This document shows positions 47,576 through 55,507 of a stretch of DNA of 64,000 nt, one piece after another. Below the pieces are notes generated by a model that had not been told where the DNA came from, made no database searches, and saw nothing but the letters and a program-made list of their open reading frames with translations. Within the stretch, counting starts at the first letter, position 1, and each line of letters begins with the position of its first letter. The stretch lies in the NCBI RefSeq assembly GCF_009676955.1, contig NZ_CP045696.1, forward strand, positions 124,001 through 188,000, written 5' to 3'. Position numbers and translations under genes: made by a program. The DNA is from Sodaliphilus pleomorphus. GTDB taxonomy: Bacteria; Bacteroidota; Bacteroidia; Bacteroidales; Muribaculaceae.

Positions 47576-48035
47576 GATTTTCACTCACCAACCGTGCAAA
47601 ACACTGAAAATCCTGTGGGGTGACGAAGGCCGCACGCGGAAACACCAAGTATTGGTAACGTCGCACATTCAATTTCACAACTACATAGCTCCCTTTCACG
47701 TAAACACCACTCATCAATTTCCAACCCACAAGGGTATTCTTTCCTTGTCCGAAATTCAACAGCAAGCCACCTCTGCTTGCCGAGACCGTTTTCTCTACAA
47801 TCGACCATCGTGTTTCGACAGTGAGCATATAGTTGAAATATATGAGCGCCATCACCATGGGAATGACAACAAGCACAGTCATGAGCGCCACCACAAAATA
47901 GCGCCAGTCGAGCAAACCAAGAGCTGCAAACAGCACCACCGGCAGTACAAACCAAAACCAGTTGTCGCTCCAGAAGATAGAAAACAGGAGTCTGGAATAT
48001 TCACTCGTTGTGATGTGGCACCGATCTGTTGTCAT
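47565..48035 (-). CDS. Membrane protein of unknown function, YcxB-like
   Basis: I do not recognise a firm family. The 156 residues have two hydrophobic helices (about 27-70, FWFVLPVVLFAALGLLDWRYFVVALMTVLVVIPMVMALIYFNY in part) followed by a soluble beta-rich part with VETRWSIVEKTVSASRGGLLLNFGQGKNTLVGWKLMSGVYVKGSY and PRAAFVTPQDFQCFARLV, resembling the YcxB pattern of two helices plus a C-terminal PH-like fold. The ATG overlaps the stop codon of the upstream C45-like gene in an ATGA, so the two are translationally coupled. Function is not inferred. Confidence 0.6.
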   Translation of the reverse strand: MTTDRCHITTSEYSRLLFSIFWSDNWFWFVLPVVLFAALGLLDWRYFVVALMTVLVVIPMVMALIYFNYMLTVETRWSIVEKTVSASRGGLLLNFGQGKNTLVGWKLMSGVYVKGSYVVVKLNVRRYQYLVFPRAAFVTPQDFQCFARLVSENLNR

Positions 48036-49189
48036 TTCTTGCGGCGTTTCTTGGGCTTAGCCTTGAGGCGAGAATATTGTGCACGCCGCTTGGCGAGTTC
48101 GGCATAGCCTGCCTCATAGGCCTTCATGTTGCGAGCAGTGAGCACCTGGCAATAGCCTGTGCCTTGTGCATTGTAAAGTTTGCTCAAGTTAAGATAATGC
48201 TTTCCATTGCCTCTTGTGATTGAAAACACGCTGTCTTTGCGTGCATTCACCACGTCGCACTGTGGAGCATGATTCTCCACACCCTGGCCCTGCAACGCGA
48301 TAGGTACACCTCCGTCCCACAGCCACACCGGCATGACATCGGCACAAGGCGGATAGCCCAACCCTATCCACATGGTCGTGAGCAGTGGGCTCTCGCCAGG
48401 CACGACACCCTCGATCACTGTTGTGGCAGTCGAAATGCGACGTGGGATGAAGTCCTGGTCGACGAGCCAAGTCATCGACGTGTCGTGGGTGAAGTCGTGA
48501 CCGAGCAGGCTGTGATAGAATGAGCGCGACAGTTCCTCGGTGAACACGGCCGGGGTGAAATCGCAGCGAGCGACGTGCGGAGCAAGCAGTGTTTTCTCGC
48601 TTTCATATCGCACATAACCCATCCCCTTGTCGGTGCGGCCGCTCATCGAGAAGTTGGTGCGCATCAGTATCCCATTGGGGGCGTCGTTGAGGTCATATTT
48701 TGTATAAGAGAAATTGCACGTTTCAAAATAGGCACCACATCCTTGAGCATCAATCACGCCAAAGTTGGCTTCCACCCCCAAGGGCTTGGGTTGAGTATTC
48801 AACAATTGCTCAAAGTCGGCCACCGTAGCACACTTTTCCAGAGCGAGTTTCATCAACACTCCCTCACGGTCCATGTTCTTTTCGGGCACTGTATCGCTCT
48901 TTAAGTTGTAGGACGCAGTGTTCATGATAGCAAAACCCTTCTCGTTATATCCCATCCACACAGCAGTATCGTTGCGGTCGCGAGCATCAAAGAGCCCCAC
49001 AAAGGCATAGCAGCCGTCGTGGGCATCGATGCGCTTCACCCGGTTGTTCATGTCGTTCGTGTCGCGGTTTTTCCACATCAATGGCCGACCATTGGCAGTG
49101 AGACGGCCCGACACGATGGCCGATGTGCACGCCAAGGCCTGGATTGCGCATGCCACAAGAAGCAGCGTCAGCATGTTGCGTAGTTTCAT
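48032..49189 (-). CDS. Secreted C45/choloylglycine-hydrolase-type Ntn hydrolase
   Basis: Predicted exported N-terminal-nucleophile amidase, of the acyl-CoA:6-aminopenicillanate acyltransferase/C45 kind; substrate unknown (N-acyl amides and bile-salt-like compounds are family options). Start at 49189 gives a signal MKLRNMLTLLLVACAIQALA directly followed by Cys (CTSAIVSG), so signal peptidase could free the catalytic Cys as the new N terminus. Further family features are LMWKNRDTNDM (about 45), NEKGFAIMNTASYN, GVIDAQGCGAYFETCN and NGILMRTNFSMSG. The C-terminal KAKPKKRRKK tail is very basic. It has a promoter at 49219-49249 and is coupled to the next membrane gene. A longer start adds 28 non-signal residues and was rejected. 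Confidence 0.78.
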   Translation of the reverse strand: MKLRNMLTLLLVACAIQALACTSAIVSGRLTANGRPLMWKNRDTNDMNNRVKRIDAHDGCYAFVGLFDARDRNDTAVWMGYNEKGFAIMNTASYNLKSDTVPEKNMDREGVLMKLALEKCATVADFEQLLNTQPKPLGVEANFGVIDAQGCGAYFETCNFSYTKYDLNDAPNGILMRTNFSMSGRTDKGMGYVRYESEKTLLAPHVARCDFTPAVFTEELSRSFYHSLLGHDFTHDTSMTWLVDQDFIPRRISTATTVIEGVVPGESPLLTTMWIGLGYPPCADVMPVWLWDGGVPIALQGQGVENHAPQCDVVNARKDSVFSITRGNGKHYLNLSKLYNAQGTGYCQVLTARNMKAYEAGYAELAKRRAQYSRLKAKPKKRRKK

Positions 49190-49218
49190 AAACGATGCAA
49201 ATAGTTTTATTTTGTTTC

Positions 49219-49249
49219 CAAAATTACGAAACGCCAGCCAAAAAAACAA
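49219..49249 (-). promoter_or_regulatory. Promoter of C45-like hydrolase gene
   Basis: On the minus strand, TTG (plus CAA 49247-49249), 20 bases, then TAATTTTG (plus CAAAATTA 49219-49226). It sets the start codon at 49189, since the longer frame would begin upstream of the promoter. Confidence 0.7.
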
Positions 49250-49412
49250 ATAATGCTGTTTTTTAACGCCCATACTTGAGCATGAAAAGTGACATTACTC
49301 TGCATGCATCGCGCTTTAGACCGTTTAAGTTTCACTTGCGGCAGGTGTTACACATAGCTCCATCATCTCTATTAAGTCGACTTGTGCAAGCGTGCGTGTT
49401 GAGTTTTTTTAG

Positions 49413-49420
49413 TAACTTTG
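49413..49420 (+). promoter_or_regulatory. -7 box of thioesterase-dprA
   Basis: TAACTTTG matches TAnnTTTG but no TTG lies 19-21 bases upstream. The ATG at 49425 is four bases away, so a leaderless transcript is likely if this is used. Confidence 0.45.
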
Positions 49421-49424
49421 CAAC

Positions 49425-49844
49425 ATGAACAAAGTGGAGAAGAAAGAATACGTTTTCTCGGTCGAGATTCCTGTGCGCGATTACGAACTCGATGCCGAGG
49501 GCATCGTGAACAATGCCAACTACCTGCACTATATGGAATATACCCGGCACTGTTTCTGCCAAGAGGCCGGCTACTCGTTTGGTCAGATGGGTGAAGCAGG
49601 AATTGTGCCCGTGTTGAGCCACGTGGAGGTGGACTACAAGACCCCGTTGCGCAGCGGCGACGTGATGGTGAGCAAGTTGTGGATAGAGCGACGGGGAGTG
49701 CGGTTTGTATTTCACCAGGACATATACAACAAGGCTACAGGCAAGACGGTGATCAATGGTGTTGCCAGCGTGGTGTGTGTTGAAGACGGACAGTTGAGCC
49801 GTGGCGAGAAACTCGCCGAGGCCTTCAAGCCATATTTGAAATGA
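49425..49844 (+). CDS. Acyl-CoA thioesterase, hotdog fold, YbgC/4HBT type
   Basis: Hydrolyses acyl-CoA or acyl-ACP thioesters in the cytoplasm. The 139 residues carry the 4HBT active-site region VRDYELDAEGIVNNANYLHYMEYTRHCF (Asp/Asn near 19-26, start of the hot-dog helix), then VEVDYKTPLRSGDVMVSKLWIERRGVRFVF (about 67-96), as in YbgC-like enzymes. The length is normal. The stop codon overlaps dprA by four bases (ATGA). The physiological substrate is unknown. Confidence 0.87.
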   Translation: MNKVEKKEYVFSVEIPVRDYELDAEGIVNNANYLHYMEYTRHCFCQEAGYSFGQMGEAGIVPVLSHVEVDYKTPLRSGDVMVSKLWIERRGVRFVFHQDIYNKATGKTVINGVASVVCVEDGQLSRGEKLAEAFKPYLK

Positions 49845-50953
49845 ACGACATCGACCTCACCTATCGCATCGCCTTCGGCATGATACGCAGCATGGGCGTA
49901 GACCTGGCACAAAAATTTCTGGCAGTGATACCCAGCGAGAAAGACTTCTTCGACATGCCCGATGCCGAGTTGCAGGCCATCACCTCAAGCCGCAGCCGAA
50001 TCACCGAAAAGAGCTATCGCAACGCCTGCCTTGAAAAGGCTCAGCACGAGCTCGATTTCATCGAGAAAAACGGTATCGCGGTCACTTATTTCACCGACAG
50101 CAACTACCCCAGGCGCCTGTTGAATGCCTCCGACTCACCTATTGTGCTTTTCTCACTGGGCACGTGCAACCTCAACGCCCAGCATGTGGTGAGCATCGTG
50201 GGCACACGACGTTGCACCGAGTATGGCCGGCACTACTGCACAGCCCTCGTGCAACAGCTCACCGAGCAGCTCGACGATGTAGTGATTGTGAGCGGACTGG
50301 CCTATGGCACCGACATCACCGCCCACCGCGCAGCCATGAAATGCGACGTGCCCACTGTGGCTGTGCAAGCCTGTGGACTCAACAAGATATACCCTGCCGA
50401 GCATCGCAACGACGCCGTCGAAATCGTGCGACGTGGCGGAGCAATCGTGAGCGACTATACCAGCCAGGACACACTGCACCGCGGCAACTTTGTGGCCCGC
50501 AACCGCATCATTGCGGGGTTGAGCGACTGCACAATTGTGGTGGAATCGGCCGAAAAAGGCGGGTCGCTCATCACTGCCCACATTGCTCAAAGCTATGACC
50601 GCGACGTGTTTGCCCTGCCCGGCCGTGTGGGCGACGAGTACTCAAAGGGCTGCAACCGTCTCATTCAAAACAACCAAGCCATGCTCATCACTTGCGCCGA
50701 CGACTTGATCAATGCCATGCGCTGGGAAAGTAAGAAGAGCAACAAGCCTACTGCCGAGCTTGAAATGTTCCCCTCGCTCAATGCCGAGGAGCAAAAAGTG
50801 GTCGACATCATCAGGCAAGCTGGCGACATACACATCAATACCCTTGCCGAGCGTGCCGGCATGCCTGTGTATCGCATCATGAGCACGGTAGTCGAGCTTG
50901 ATTGCCGGGGCATTATCATTACACTGCCAGGATGCCGCTACACCATGGCATGA
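49841..50953 (+). CDS. dprA: DNA-processing protein DprA
   Basis: Binds incoming single-stranded DNA in natural transformation and loads RecA. The 370 residues have a short helical N-terminal domain (about 1-75), the Rossmann-type DNA-processing domain (about 80-290; VSIVGTRRCTEYGR, VIVSGLAYGTDITAHRAAM, AVQACGLNKIYPAEHR, and FVARNRIIAGLSDCTIVVESAEKGGSLITAH), and a C-terminal winged-helix DprA domain (about 305-370, EEQKVVDIIRQAGDIHINTLAERAG). All parts are complete. It overlaps the thioesterase gene by four bases, suggesting one operon. Confidence 0.94.
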   Translation: MNDIDLTYRIAFGMIRSMGVDLAQKFLAVIPSEKDFFDMPDAELQAITSSRSRITEKSYRNACLEKAQHELDFIEKNGIAVTYFTDSNYPRRLLNASDSPIVLFSLGTCNLNAQHVVSIVGTRRCTEYGRHYCTALVQQLTEQLDDVVIVSGLAYGTDITAHRAAMKCDVPTVAVQACGLNKIYPAEHRNDAVEIVRRGGAIVSDYTSQDTLHRGNFVARNRIIAGLSDCTIVVESAEKGGSLITAHIAQSYDRDVFALPGRVGDEYSKGCNRLIQNNQAMLITCADDLINAMRWESKKSNKPTAELEMFPSLNAEEQKVVDIIRQAGDIHINTLAERAGMPVYRIMSTVVELDCRGIIITLPGCRYTMA

Positions 50954-51029
50954 AAAAAAACAGCAACAAGTCACAGTTTGTTCAACTTTATTTATTATAT
51001 TTGTCGTTTCTAAAAAATCTTCAAATACA

Positions 51030-51920
51030 ATGACAACTATGGCCAAGAAAGTAATCCCCGATTCTGAAATGATCGTCAATCCCGACGGCAGTATATTTCA
51101 CATTCACCTGCACCCCGACCAGCTGCGCGACAACATCATCATATGCGGTGACCCTGGCCGAGTCGACATGATAGCATCCTACTTTGACACACGCGACTAT
51201 GAAGTGCGCAGTCGCGAGTTCCACACCATAGGCGGCACCTACCGCGGCAGGCCTGTTATGGCACTGAGCCACGGCATAGGGGGCGACAACATCGACATCG
51301 TGATGACCGAACTCGATGCTCTCGCCAACATCGATCTCGAGAAGCGAGTTGTGAAAGACACGCACCGCAGCCTCAACATTGTGCGCATAGGCACCTCGGG
51401 CGGACTTCAGCCCTATGTGCCGGTGGGCACGCCAGTGATAGCGGCCAAGGCCATCGGTTTTGACGGTGTGCTCAACTACTATGCCGGACGCAACGAGGTG
51501 TGTGACCTGGAATTTGAAAAACAGTTCTGCAAGTATGTCGACTGGAACCCACTGTTTGCCAAGCCCTATGTGGTGGAGGCCGACCCTGGCCTTGTAGAGA
51601 AAATAGGTCGCAACGACATGGTGCATGGCTACACAATCTCGGCAGTGGGCTTCTATGGCCCTCAAGGGCGCGAAGTGCGGCTGCCTCTGGCCGAACCCGA
51701 GCTCAACCACCGCATCGAGAAATTTGAATACGAGGGCGGCCATATCACCAACTACGAGATGGAGAGCGCTGCCCTGCAAGGTCTGGCCAAGCTCATGGGC
51801 CACCACGCAATGACGATATGCTCGATCATTGCCAATCGTGTGGCAACAAGCGCCAATCCCAACTACAAGACCGCGATGAACGACCTCGTGGGCAATGTGC
51901 TCGACCGCCTGCTTGGCTGA
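51030..51920 (+). CDS. Nucleoside phosphorylase, PNP/UDP family
   Basis: Cleaves nucleosides (most likely uridine) with phosphate to base and ribose 1-phosphate for salvage. From the ATG at 51030 the 296 residues show IICGDPGRVDMIASYFD (about 30), MALSHGIGGDNIDIVMTELDALAN, IVRIGTSGGLQPYVPVGTPVIA (about 112), and NYEMESAALQGLAKLMGHHAMTICSIIANR (about 245), all family hallmarks; the NYEMES Glu binds ribose. Sequence upstream of 51030 is open but overlaps dprA and was rejected. TATATTTG at 50996-51003 is the likely -7 box. Uridine versus purine preference is not certain. Confidence 0.85.
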   Translation: MTTMAKKVIPDSEMIVNPDGSIFHIHLHPDQLRDNIIICGDPGRVDMIASYFDTRDYEVRSREFHTIGGTYRGRPVMALSHGIGGDNIDIVMTELDALANIDLEKRVVKDTHRSLNIVRIGTSGGLQPYVPVGTPVIAAKAIGFDGVLNYYAGRNEVCDLEFEKQFCKYVDWNPLFAKPYVVEADPGLVEKIGRNDMVHGYTISAVGFYGPQGREVRLPLAEPELNHRIEKFEYEGGHITNYEMESAALQGLAKLMGHHAMTICSIIANRVATSANPNYKTAMNDLVGNVLDRLLG

Positions 51921-51947
51921 GCTAAGCGTGCACACATAATATAGATT

Positions 51948-51990
51948 GCAGCGGCATGTAGCTACAAAACGACGGCATGCCGCTGCATTT
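51948..51990. terminator. Hairpin between convergent genes
   Basis: GCAGCGGCATG (51948-51958) pairs perfectly with CATGCCGCTGC (51976-51986) with a 17-base loop, between the phosphorylase stop codon and that of the converging TPR gene. Only ATTT follows on the plus strand, so it may act from both sides but weakly. Confidence 0.6.
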
Positions 51991-51993
51991 CGG

Positions 51994-52275
51994 CTATGGA
52001 TTGTAGTAATCCTTGTGATAGTAGGCCAAAATGTCCTGCGCATTGCGGTAGGCTTCGGTGGCAGGACCGTCGGGATCGATTTCGATCGCCTGCAAGTAGC
52101 AATTCATGGCACTGCCCCACTGCTGCTTTTGCCTGAACGCATTGCCACGCAAGTACAGGGCCATCGCCATGTCGGCATCGCGGCTGCCTGCCAGTATCCA
52201 CTCGTCGGTGGCTCTGATCACCTCATCGGCACTTCCTGACGACACCAAATCTTTTATTTGTTGAATATTTTTCAT
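51994..52275 (-). CDS. Small TPR-like protein
   Basis: A 93-residue acidic, helical protein without signal or membrane segment. It reads as two tetratricopeptide-like helix pairs (ADEVIRATDEWILAGSRDADMAMALYLRGNAF then QKQQWGSAMNCYLQAIEIDPDGPATEAYRNA). The ATG at 52275 gives MKNIQQIKDLVSSGS. No catalytic motif. It is probably a cytoplasmic scaffold protein of unknown partner. Confidence 0.65.
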   Translation of the reverse strand: MKNIQQIKDLVSSGSADEVIRATDEWILAGSRDADMAMALYLRGNAFRQKQQWGSAMNCYLQAIEIDPDGPATEAYRNAQDILAYYHKDYYNP

Positions 52276-52286
52276 TAATTTTGCGG
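52257..52286 (+). promoter_or_regulatory. Promoter of amidase-lipoprotein genes
   Basis: TTTG at 52257-52260, 18 bases, then TAATTTTG at 52279-52286. It overlaps the start of the divergent TPR gene. Confidence 0.5.
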
Positions 52287-52355
52287 TTGATTTTGAAATT
52301 GCTGTAAAATTAGCAATTTAGCTTGAATTGGCACTATAATATTTTCTACAAGTTG

Positions 52356-53252
52356 GTGAAATTACTGCGTTACATACTTCTGTTTCCACTCATGATGGCA
52401 TGCCTTGTGGTTTTCTACAGCTGCGAAGGCGACAAAATCACCGAGCAGCCATCGACCGAGATAGGCAAAGTGGGCGAGCACAATGCAACGAAGCGGCTCG
52501 ACAGCTTGCAAACAGCCGACTCAATGAGAATTGCCGACTCTGTTGCCACCATCAGGCAACTTGCAGAGAAAATCGACACTCCAAAAGCGATACAGCAAAA
52601 GACCAACGTTGCAATCGACGATACTACATTTGACATGGACCGCATCAAGGAGTACTTGGGCAGCGGCTACCATGCAGTCGACACTGTGCGCAATGTCGAT
52701 GTAATCATCATTCACTCGTCCTACTTTCTTAACAGTCGCGACACCTTCAGCGTGAAAGGAGTCATCAGCGAGTATCACCACTATCACGTGAGTGCCCACT
52801 ATCTCATCGACCGAGAGGGAAAAATTTACAATCTGGTCGACGAGAACGACGTGTCGTACCAGGCGGGAGAAAGCTATTTGCCTGCCGACCCATCGCGAGA
52901 GCACCTCAATGGCAACTCTATAGGCATTGAGGTCATCTCCACGCCCACGGCGGCGCCCACGGCAGCACAATATGATGCGCTGGTCAATCTTGTCGACGAC
53001 ATCAGGGCACGACGCAGCATCAAGTATATCTACAGGCATAGCGATGTTTCGCCAGGGCGCAAAACCGACCCATGGTCATTTGACTGGCCCTATTTCCTGT
53101 CAAGAATCGATTTCAAGAATCCCGACCCGGTGCCAAGAAAATCGATAAGCGTTAACGATGAGATTGACCAGAAAATAGGCATTGTCAAAACTCAGAAAAG
53201 TACCAGCGAGCCTATATCGCCCAACACAATGAGCCCTAACACTGTCAACTGA
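52356..53252 (+). CDS. N-acetylmuramoyl-L-alanine amidase, lipoprotein
   Basis: Predicted zinc amidase that splits the bond between MurNAc and the stem peptide, or a phage-lysozyme-like recycling enzyme. There is no ATG at a good place: a GTG at 52356 gives MKLLRYILLFPLMMACLVVF and YSC, a lipoprotein signal (Cys about 23); an in-frame TTG at 52323 is another option, and ATGs at 52392 would cut the signal. The Amidase_2 domain follows (about 110-250): VDVIIIHSSYFLNSR, ISEYHHYHVSAHYLIDREGKIYNLVDENDVSYQAG, GIEVIS, and a terminal RHSDVSPGRKTDPW with the zinc/catalytic His and Asp. A linker of about 60 Ser/Asp-rich residues precedes it. The downstream lipoprotein starts one base after the stop codon. 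Confidence 0.8.
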   Translation: MKLLRYILLFPLMMACLVVFYSCEGDKITEQPSTEIGKVGEHNATKRLDSLQTADSMRIADSVATIRQLAEKIDTPKAIQQKTNVAIDDTTFDMDRIKEYLGSGYHAVDTVRNVDVIIIHSSYFLNSRDTFSVKGVISEYHHYHVSAHYLIDREGKIYNLVDENDVSYQAGESYLPADPSREHLNGNSIGIEVISTPTAAPTAAQYDALVNLVDDIRARRSIKYIYRHSDVSPGRKTDPWSFDWPYFLSRIDFKNPDPVPRKSISVNDEIDQKIGIVKTQKSTSEPISPNTMSPNTVN

Positions 53253-53253
53253 G

Positions 53254-54030
53254 ATGAAACACTTAGACATAGTATTGACAATAGCCCTCACGGCTATCTT
53301 GGCAGCTTGCAACGATGGCCACAAAGAGAAACTGGCCACGCTCATCGCACAGCATTGCAAAGCGGCAGTCTATGACCAAGGCACCAACACAGTTACATTC
53401 GACTGTCGGCCCAGCGACACCTTATACGACTTCAACAATCACCCCGACATTGCCACCCAGTGGGCTGTGACCCAACTACAGCGCAACATGAAACGTGACA
53501 AGGTATGGCTCGACATCCTCACAGCCGTGCGCAAGTCGGGAGCAACAATACAATACCAAATCACCTACCCAAATGGGCAACGTCAAACGGCAATCGTCTA
53601 CCCTACAATGTTGCCAGGGGCATTCAACACCAAGGAAGAGAGTGACTATCTTGAGCTGCGCAGCAACATGTTGCTGCTCAACACCACCCTGCCGCGTGAA
53701 ATCAAGCCAGGAATCATTCTCACCCGGCAACGGCTGTCGAAAACACAAGGTCTCATCGACGAGCTGCTCTACCCTAACAGCAACATAGGCGACCAGCGCC
53801 AGTTTGTTGATGCTGTGCGACGCAGCCACGCCGTCGATGTAGCCAGCTATGCCCGCGAGGCTGAAAGTGACACATCTACAATGAGGACCGTTGCATTGCT
53901 CGTGAAGCTCGGTTTGCCCAAAGTTTACCGCAAGTCACAGCCCAATCACTTGTGTGCCGACGACATTATTACTGTACAGGAGCTCAGGCTCATACTCGAG
54001 CACTACTATTCACATCCCACTCCCGATTAG
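53254..54030 (+). CDS. Lipoprotein of unknown function
   Basis: A 258-residue exported lipoprotein: MKHLDIVLTIALTA followed by ILAAC (Cys about 19). I do not recognise a family. The mature part is an alpha/beta mix with QRNMKRDKVWLDILTAVRKSGATIQYQITYPNGQR (about 75-110) and AREAESDTSTMRTVALLVKLGLPKVYRKSQP near the end. It begins one base after the amidase stop codon, so it is translationally coupled to it and probably works at the cell wall or outer membrane with it. No catalytic motif stands out. Confidence 0.65.
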   Translation: MKHLDIVLTIALTAILAACNDGHKEKLATLIAQHCKAAVYDQGTNTVTFDCRPSDTLYDFNNHPDIATQWAVTQLQRNMKRDKVWLDILTAVRKSGATIQYQITYPNGQRQTAIVYPTMLPGAFNTKEESDYLELRSNMLLLNTTLPREIKPGIILTRQRLSKTQGLIDELLYPNSNIGDQRQFVDAVRRSHAVDVASYAREAESDTSTMRTVALLVKLGLPKVYRKSQPNHLCADDIITVQELRLILEHYYSHPTPD

Positions 54031-54072
54031 CAAGACACACACCGGCAACAGCAACAGGCAGCACAAAGCGCA

Positions 54073-54681
54073 TCACAGCACCAGCTCGCCTTTGCCCTGG
54101 CGCAAGATGTCGAAGCCGCCAGCGGTGCAGTCGACAACGGTCGACGGCTCAATGCCCCCCCGCCCCGAAGCCACTACAATATCAACATCGCTGTTGGCAT
54201 AGGTCTCGGCCATGAGCTCGGGATTGCACATGTAGTCCTCGTCCTTGCCCTCTACCGAGGTTGAAAGCAACGGGTGGCCCAGTTGCTCGACGATGCGGCA
54301 AGCTATCTTGTTCTCAGGAATGCGTATTCCCACAGTGCGGCGGCCCTTGAAGGCTTTGGGCAGGCGCGACAACGCCGGCAAGATAAAGGTGAAGGGGCCA
54401 GGCAGATTGTTTTTCATCACCCTGAATTCACGATTCCCGAAGCGAGCATACTCGGTAACTTCAGAAATATCATGACAGATGATGGTCAAATTGGTTTTGG
54501 CCGATTTCATGGCTTTGATTGAGCACACTGTCTCGATGGCCTGGTTGTTGAGTGCATCGCAGCCAATGGCATAGATGGTGTCGGTGGGATAAATGATGAT
54601 GCCGCCATCACGCAAGGCCTCGACAATCTGGTCGAGATAGCGGTCGTTGATGTTATCTTCAAGCAAGTTGAAAATTTTCAT
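54073..54681 (-). CDS. tsaC: L-threonylcarbamoyladenylate synthase
   Basis: Makes threonylcarbamoyl-AMP from threonine, bicarbonate and ATP, the first step of t6A at position 37 of ANN-decoding tRNAs. The 202 residues are a YrdC/Sua5 domain: GGIIIYPTDTIYAIGCDALN (about 27-46), MKSAKTNLTIICHDISEVTEYA, NNLPGPFTFILPA (about 95), GRRTVGIRIPENKIACRIVEQLGHPLLSTSV (about 118-148), and PSTVVDC near the end. Length matches the short TsaC form. It follows the B3/B4 gene by 41 bases on the same strand, so they may be one transcript. Its pathway partner tsaB lies at the window's end. Confidence 0.93.
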   Translation of the reverse strand: MKIFNLLEDNINDRYLDQIVEALRDGGIIIYPTDTIYAIGCDALNNQAIETVCSIKAMKSAKTNLTIICHDISEVTEYARFGNREFRVMKNNLPGPFTFILPALSRLPKAFKGRRTVGIRIPENKIACRIVEQLGHPLLSTSVEGKDEDYMCNPELMAETYANSDVDIVVASGRGGIEPSTVVDCTAGGFDILRQGKGELVL

Positions 54682-54722
54682 AAGGCAAAAAAACAGTGAA
54701 TAACTAAATATTAAAAAAGGTA

Positions 54723-55391
54723 TCAGGGGCGATATATGGCAGTCTCAATTGAGGTTGCACACGCATACTTCTGCAGCAGTCGTACTGTCCAGTCAACAGT
54801 CTCATGCATAGGCATCTCTGGTGCAAAACCATTGATGTTGATTTGAACCTTGCGCGTCTGGAGGGTGAACTTGGTGCGCTCCTCGTCGCTCGTGGGGGTC
54901 GCAATACCGCCCCGGGCATCACGGTAAACTGGCAAGCCCTCGATGTTGAGCAGCCCGCGCCCTATGCCATGATACTCCTCGCCATGCTCTCCCACCCCAA
55001 GAGAGAGCTTGCCACCCACAATCTTGTCGAGGTCAAGCCCGCTTATGGGATAGCCGCTCCTGATCGAAACAAGGTTGACTACATCGACGAGCGTAGTGAG
55101 CCTGTAGATGCCCAGCCCCTTTATAATGCGGCGGCACAGCGCCTCGCTTGCCACACGATAGCGTCCAGGGTCCTTCCCCAGGCTTTTGTAAAGGTGGCGT
55201 GTTGCCGCCACGGCAGGTCGCTTGTTGATTTCAAGCAACTGATAGCGATGCTTTACCCCTTCGGCTTCATTCACAATCTCGGTCCACAGCTCATCGCAGG
55301 TTTCACTGTTGGTCACGCATGCACTGATGAGGCCAATTGCCATATCGGGGCATGCCTGAACAATACGGTCGTCAATTTCAATGTCAATCAT
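54723..55391 (-). CDS. B3/B4 tRNA-binding domain protein
   Basis: Stand-alone B3/B4 (phenylalanyl-tRNA synthetase beta editing-like) protein of 222 residues; such proteins bind or edit tRNA or aminoacyl compounds, exact substrate unknown. The domain covers about 30-210: PAVAATRHLYKSLGKDPGRYRVASEALCRRII, LTTLVDVVNLVSIRSGYPISGLDLDKI and GLLNIEGLPVYRDARGGIATPTSDEERT, all family hallmarks. The start at 55391 (MIDIEIDDR) is 14 bases after a strong promoter (plus 55405-55412), so a longer frame starting upstream of the promoter is wrong. tsaC follows. Confidence 0.85.
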   Translation of the reverse strand: MIDIEIDDRIVQACPDMAIGLISACVTNSETCDELWTEIVNEAEGVKHRYQLLEINKRPAVAATRHLYKSLGKDPGRYRVASEALCRRIIKGLGIYRLTTLVDVVNLVSIRSGYPISGLDLDKIVGGKLSLGVGEHGEEYHGIGRGLLNIEGLPVYRDARGGIATPTSDEERTKFTLQTRKVQININGFAPEMPMHETVDWTVRLLQKYACATSIETAIYRP

Positions 55392-55404
55392 TACGATTTT
55401 TTTA

Positions 55405-55436
55405 CAAAAGTACTCAAAAGTCATGAAATAGAGCAA
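55405..55436 (-). promoter_or_regulatory. Promoter of B3/B4-tsaC genes
   Basis: On the minus strand, TTG (plus CAA 55434-55436), 21 bases, then TACTTTTG (plus CAAAAGTA 55405-55412), 14 bases before the chosen ATG. Confidence 0.65.
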
Positions 55437-55453
55437 TTCGAGAGCTAAGAGCT

Positions 55454-55484
55454 TTTGCTGAAAACGGCATTTTTAGTAATTTTG
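55454..55484 (+). promoter_or_regulatory. Promoter of mtnN-luxS-EamA genes
   Basis: TTTG at 55454-55457, 19 bases, then TAATTTTG at 55477-55484. The leader to mtnN at 55508 is about 20 bases. Confidence 0.75.
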
Positions 55485-55507
55485 CAGCAGTAATCCAACA
55501 CTATTAT

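Noticed and set aside
51021..52043. 340-codon antisense frame across the nucleoside phosphorylase
   Set aside because: Shadow of the conserved phosphorylase gene and its terminator.
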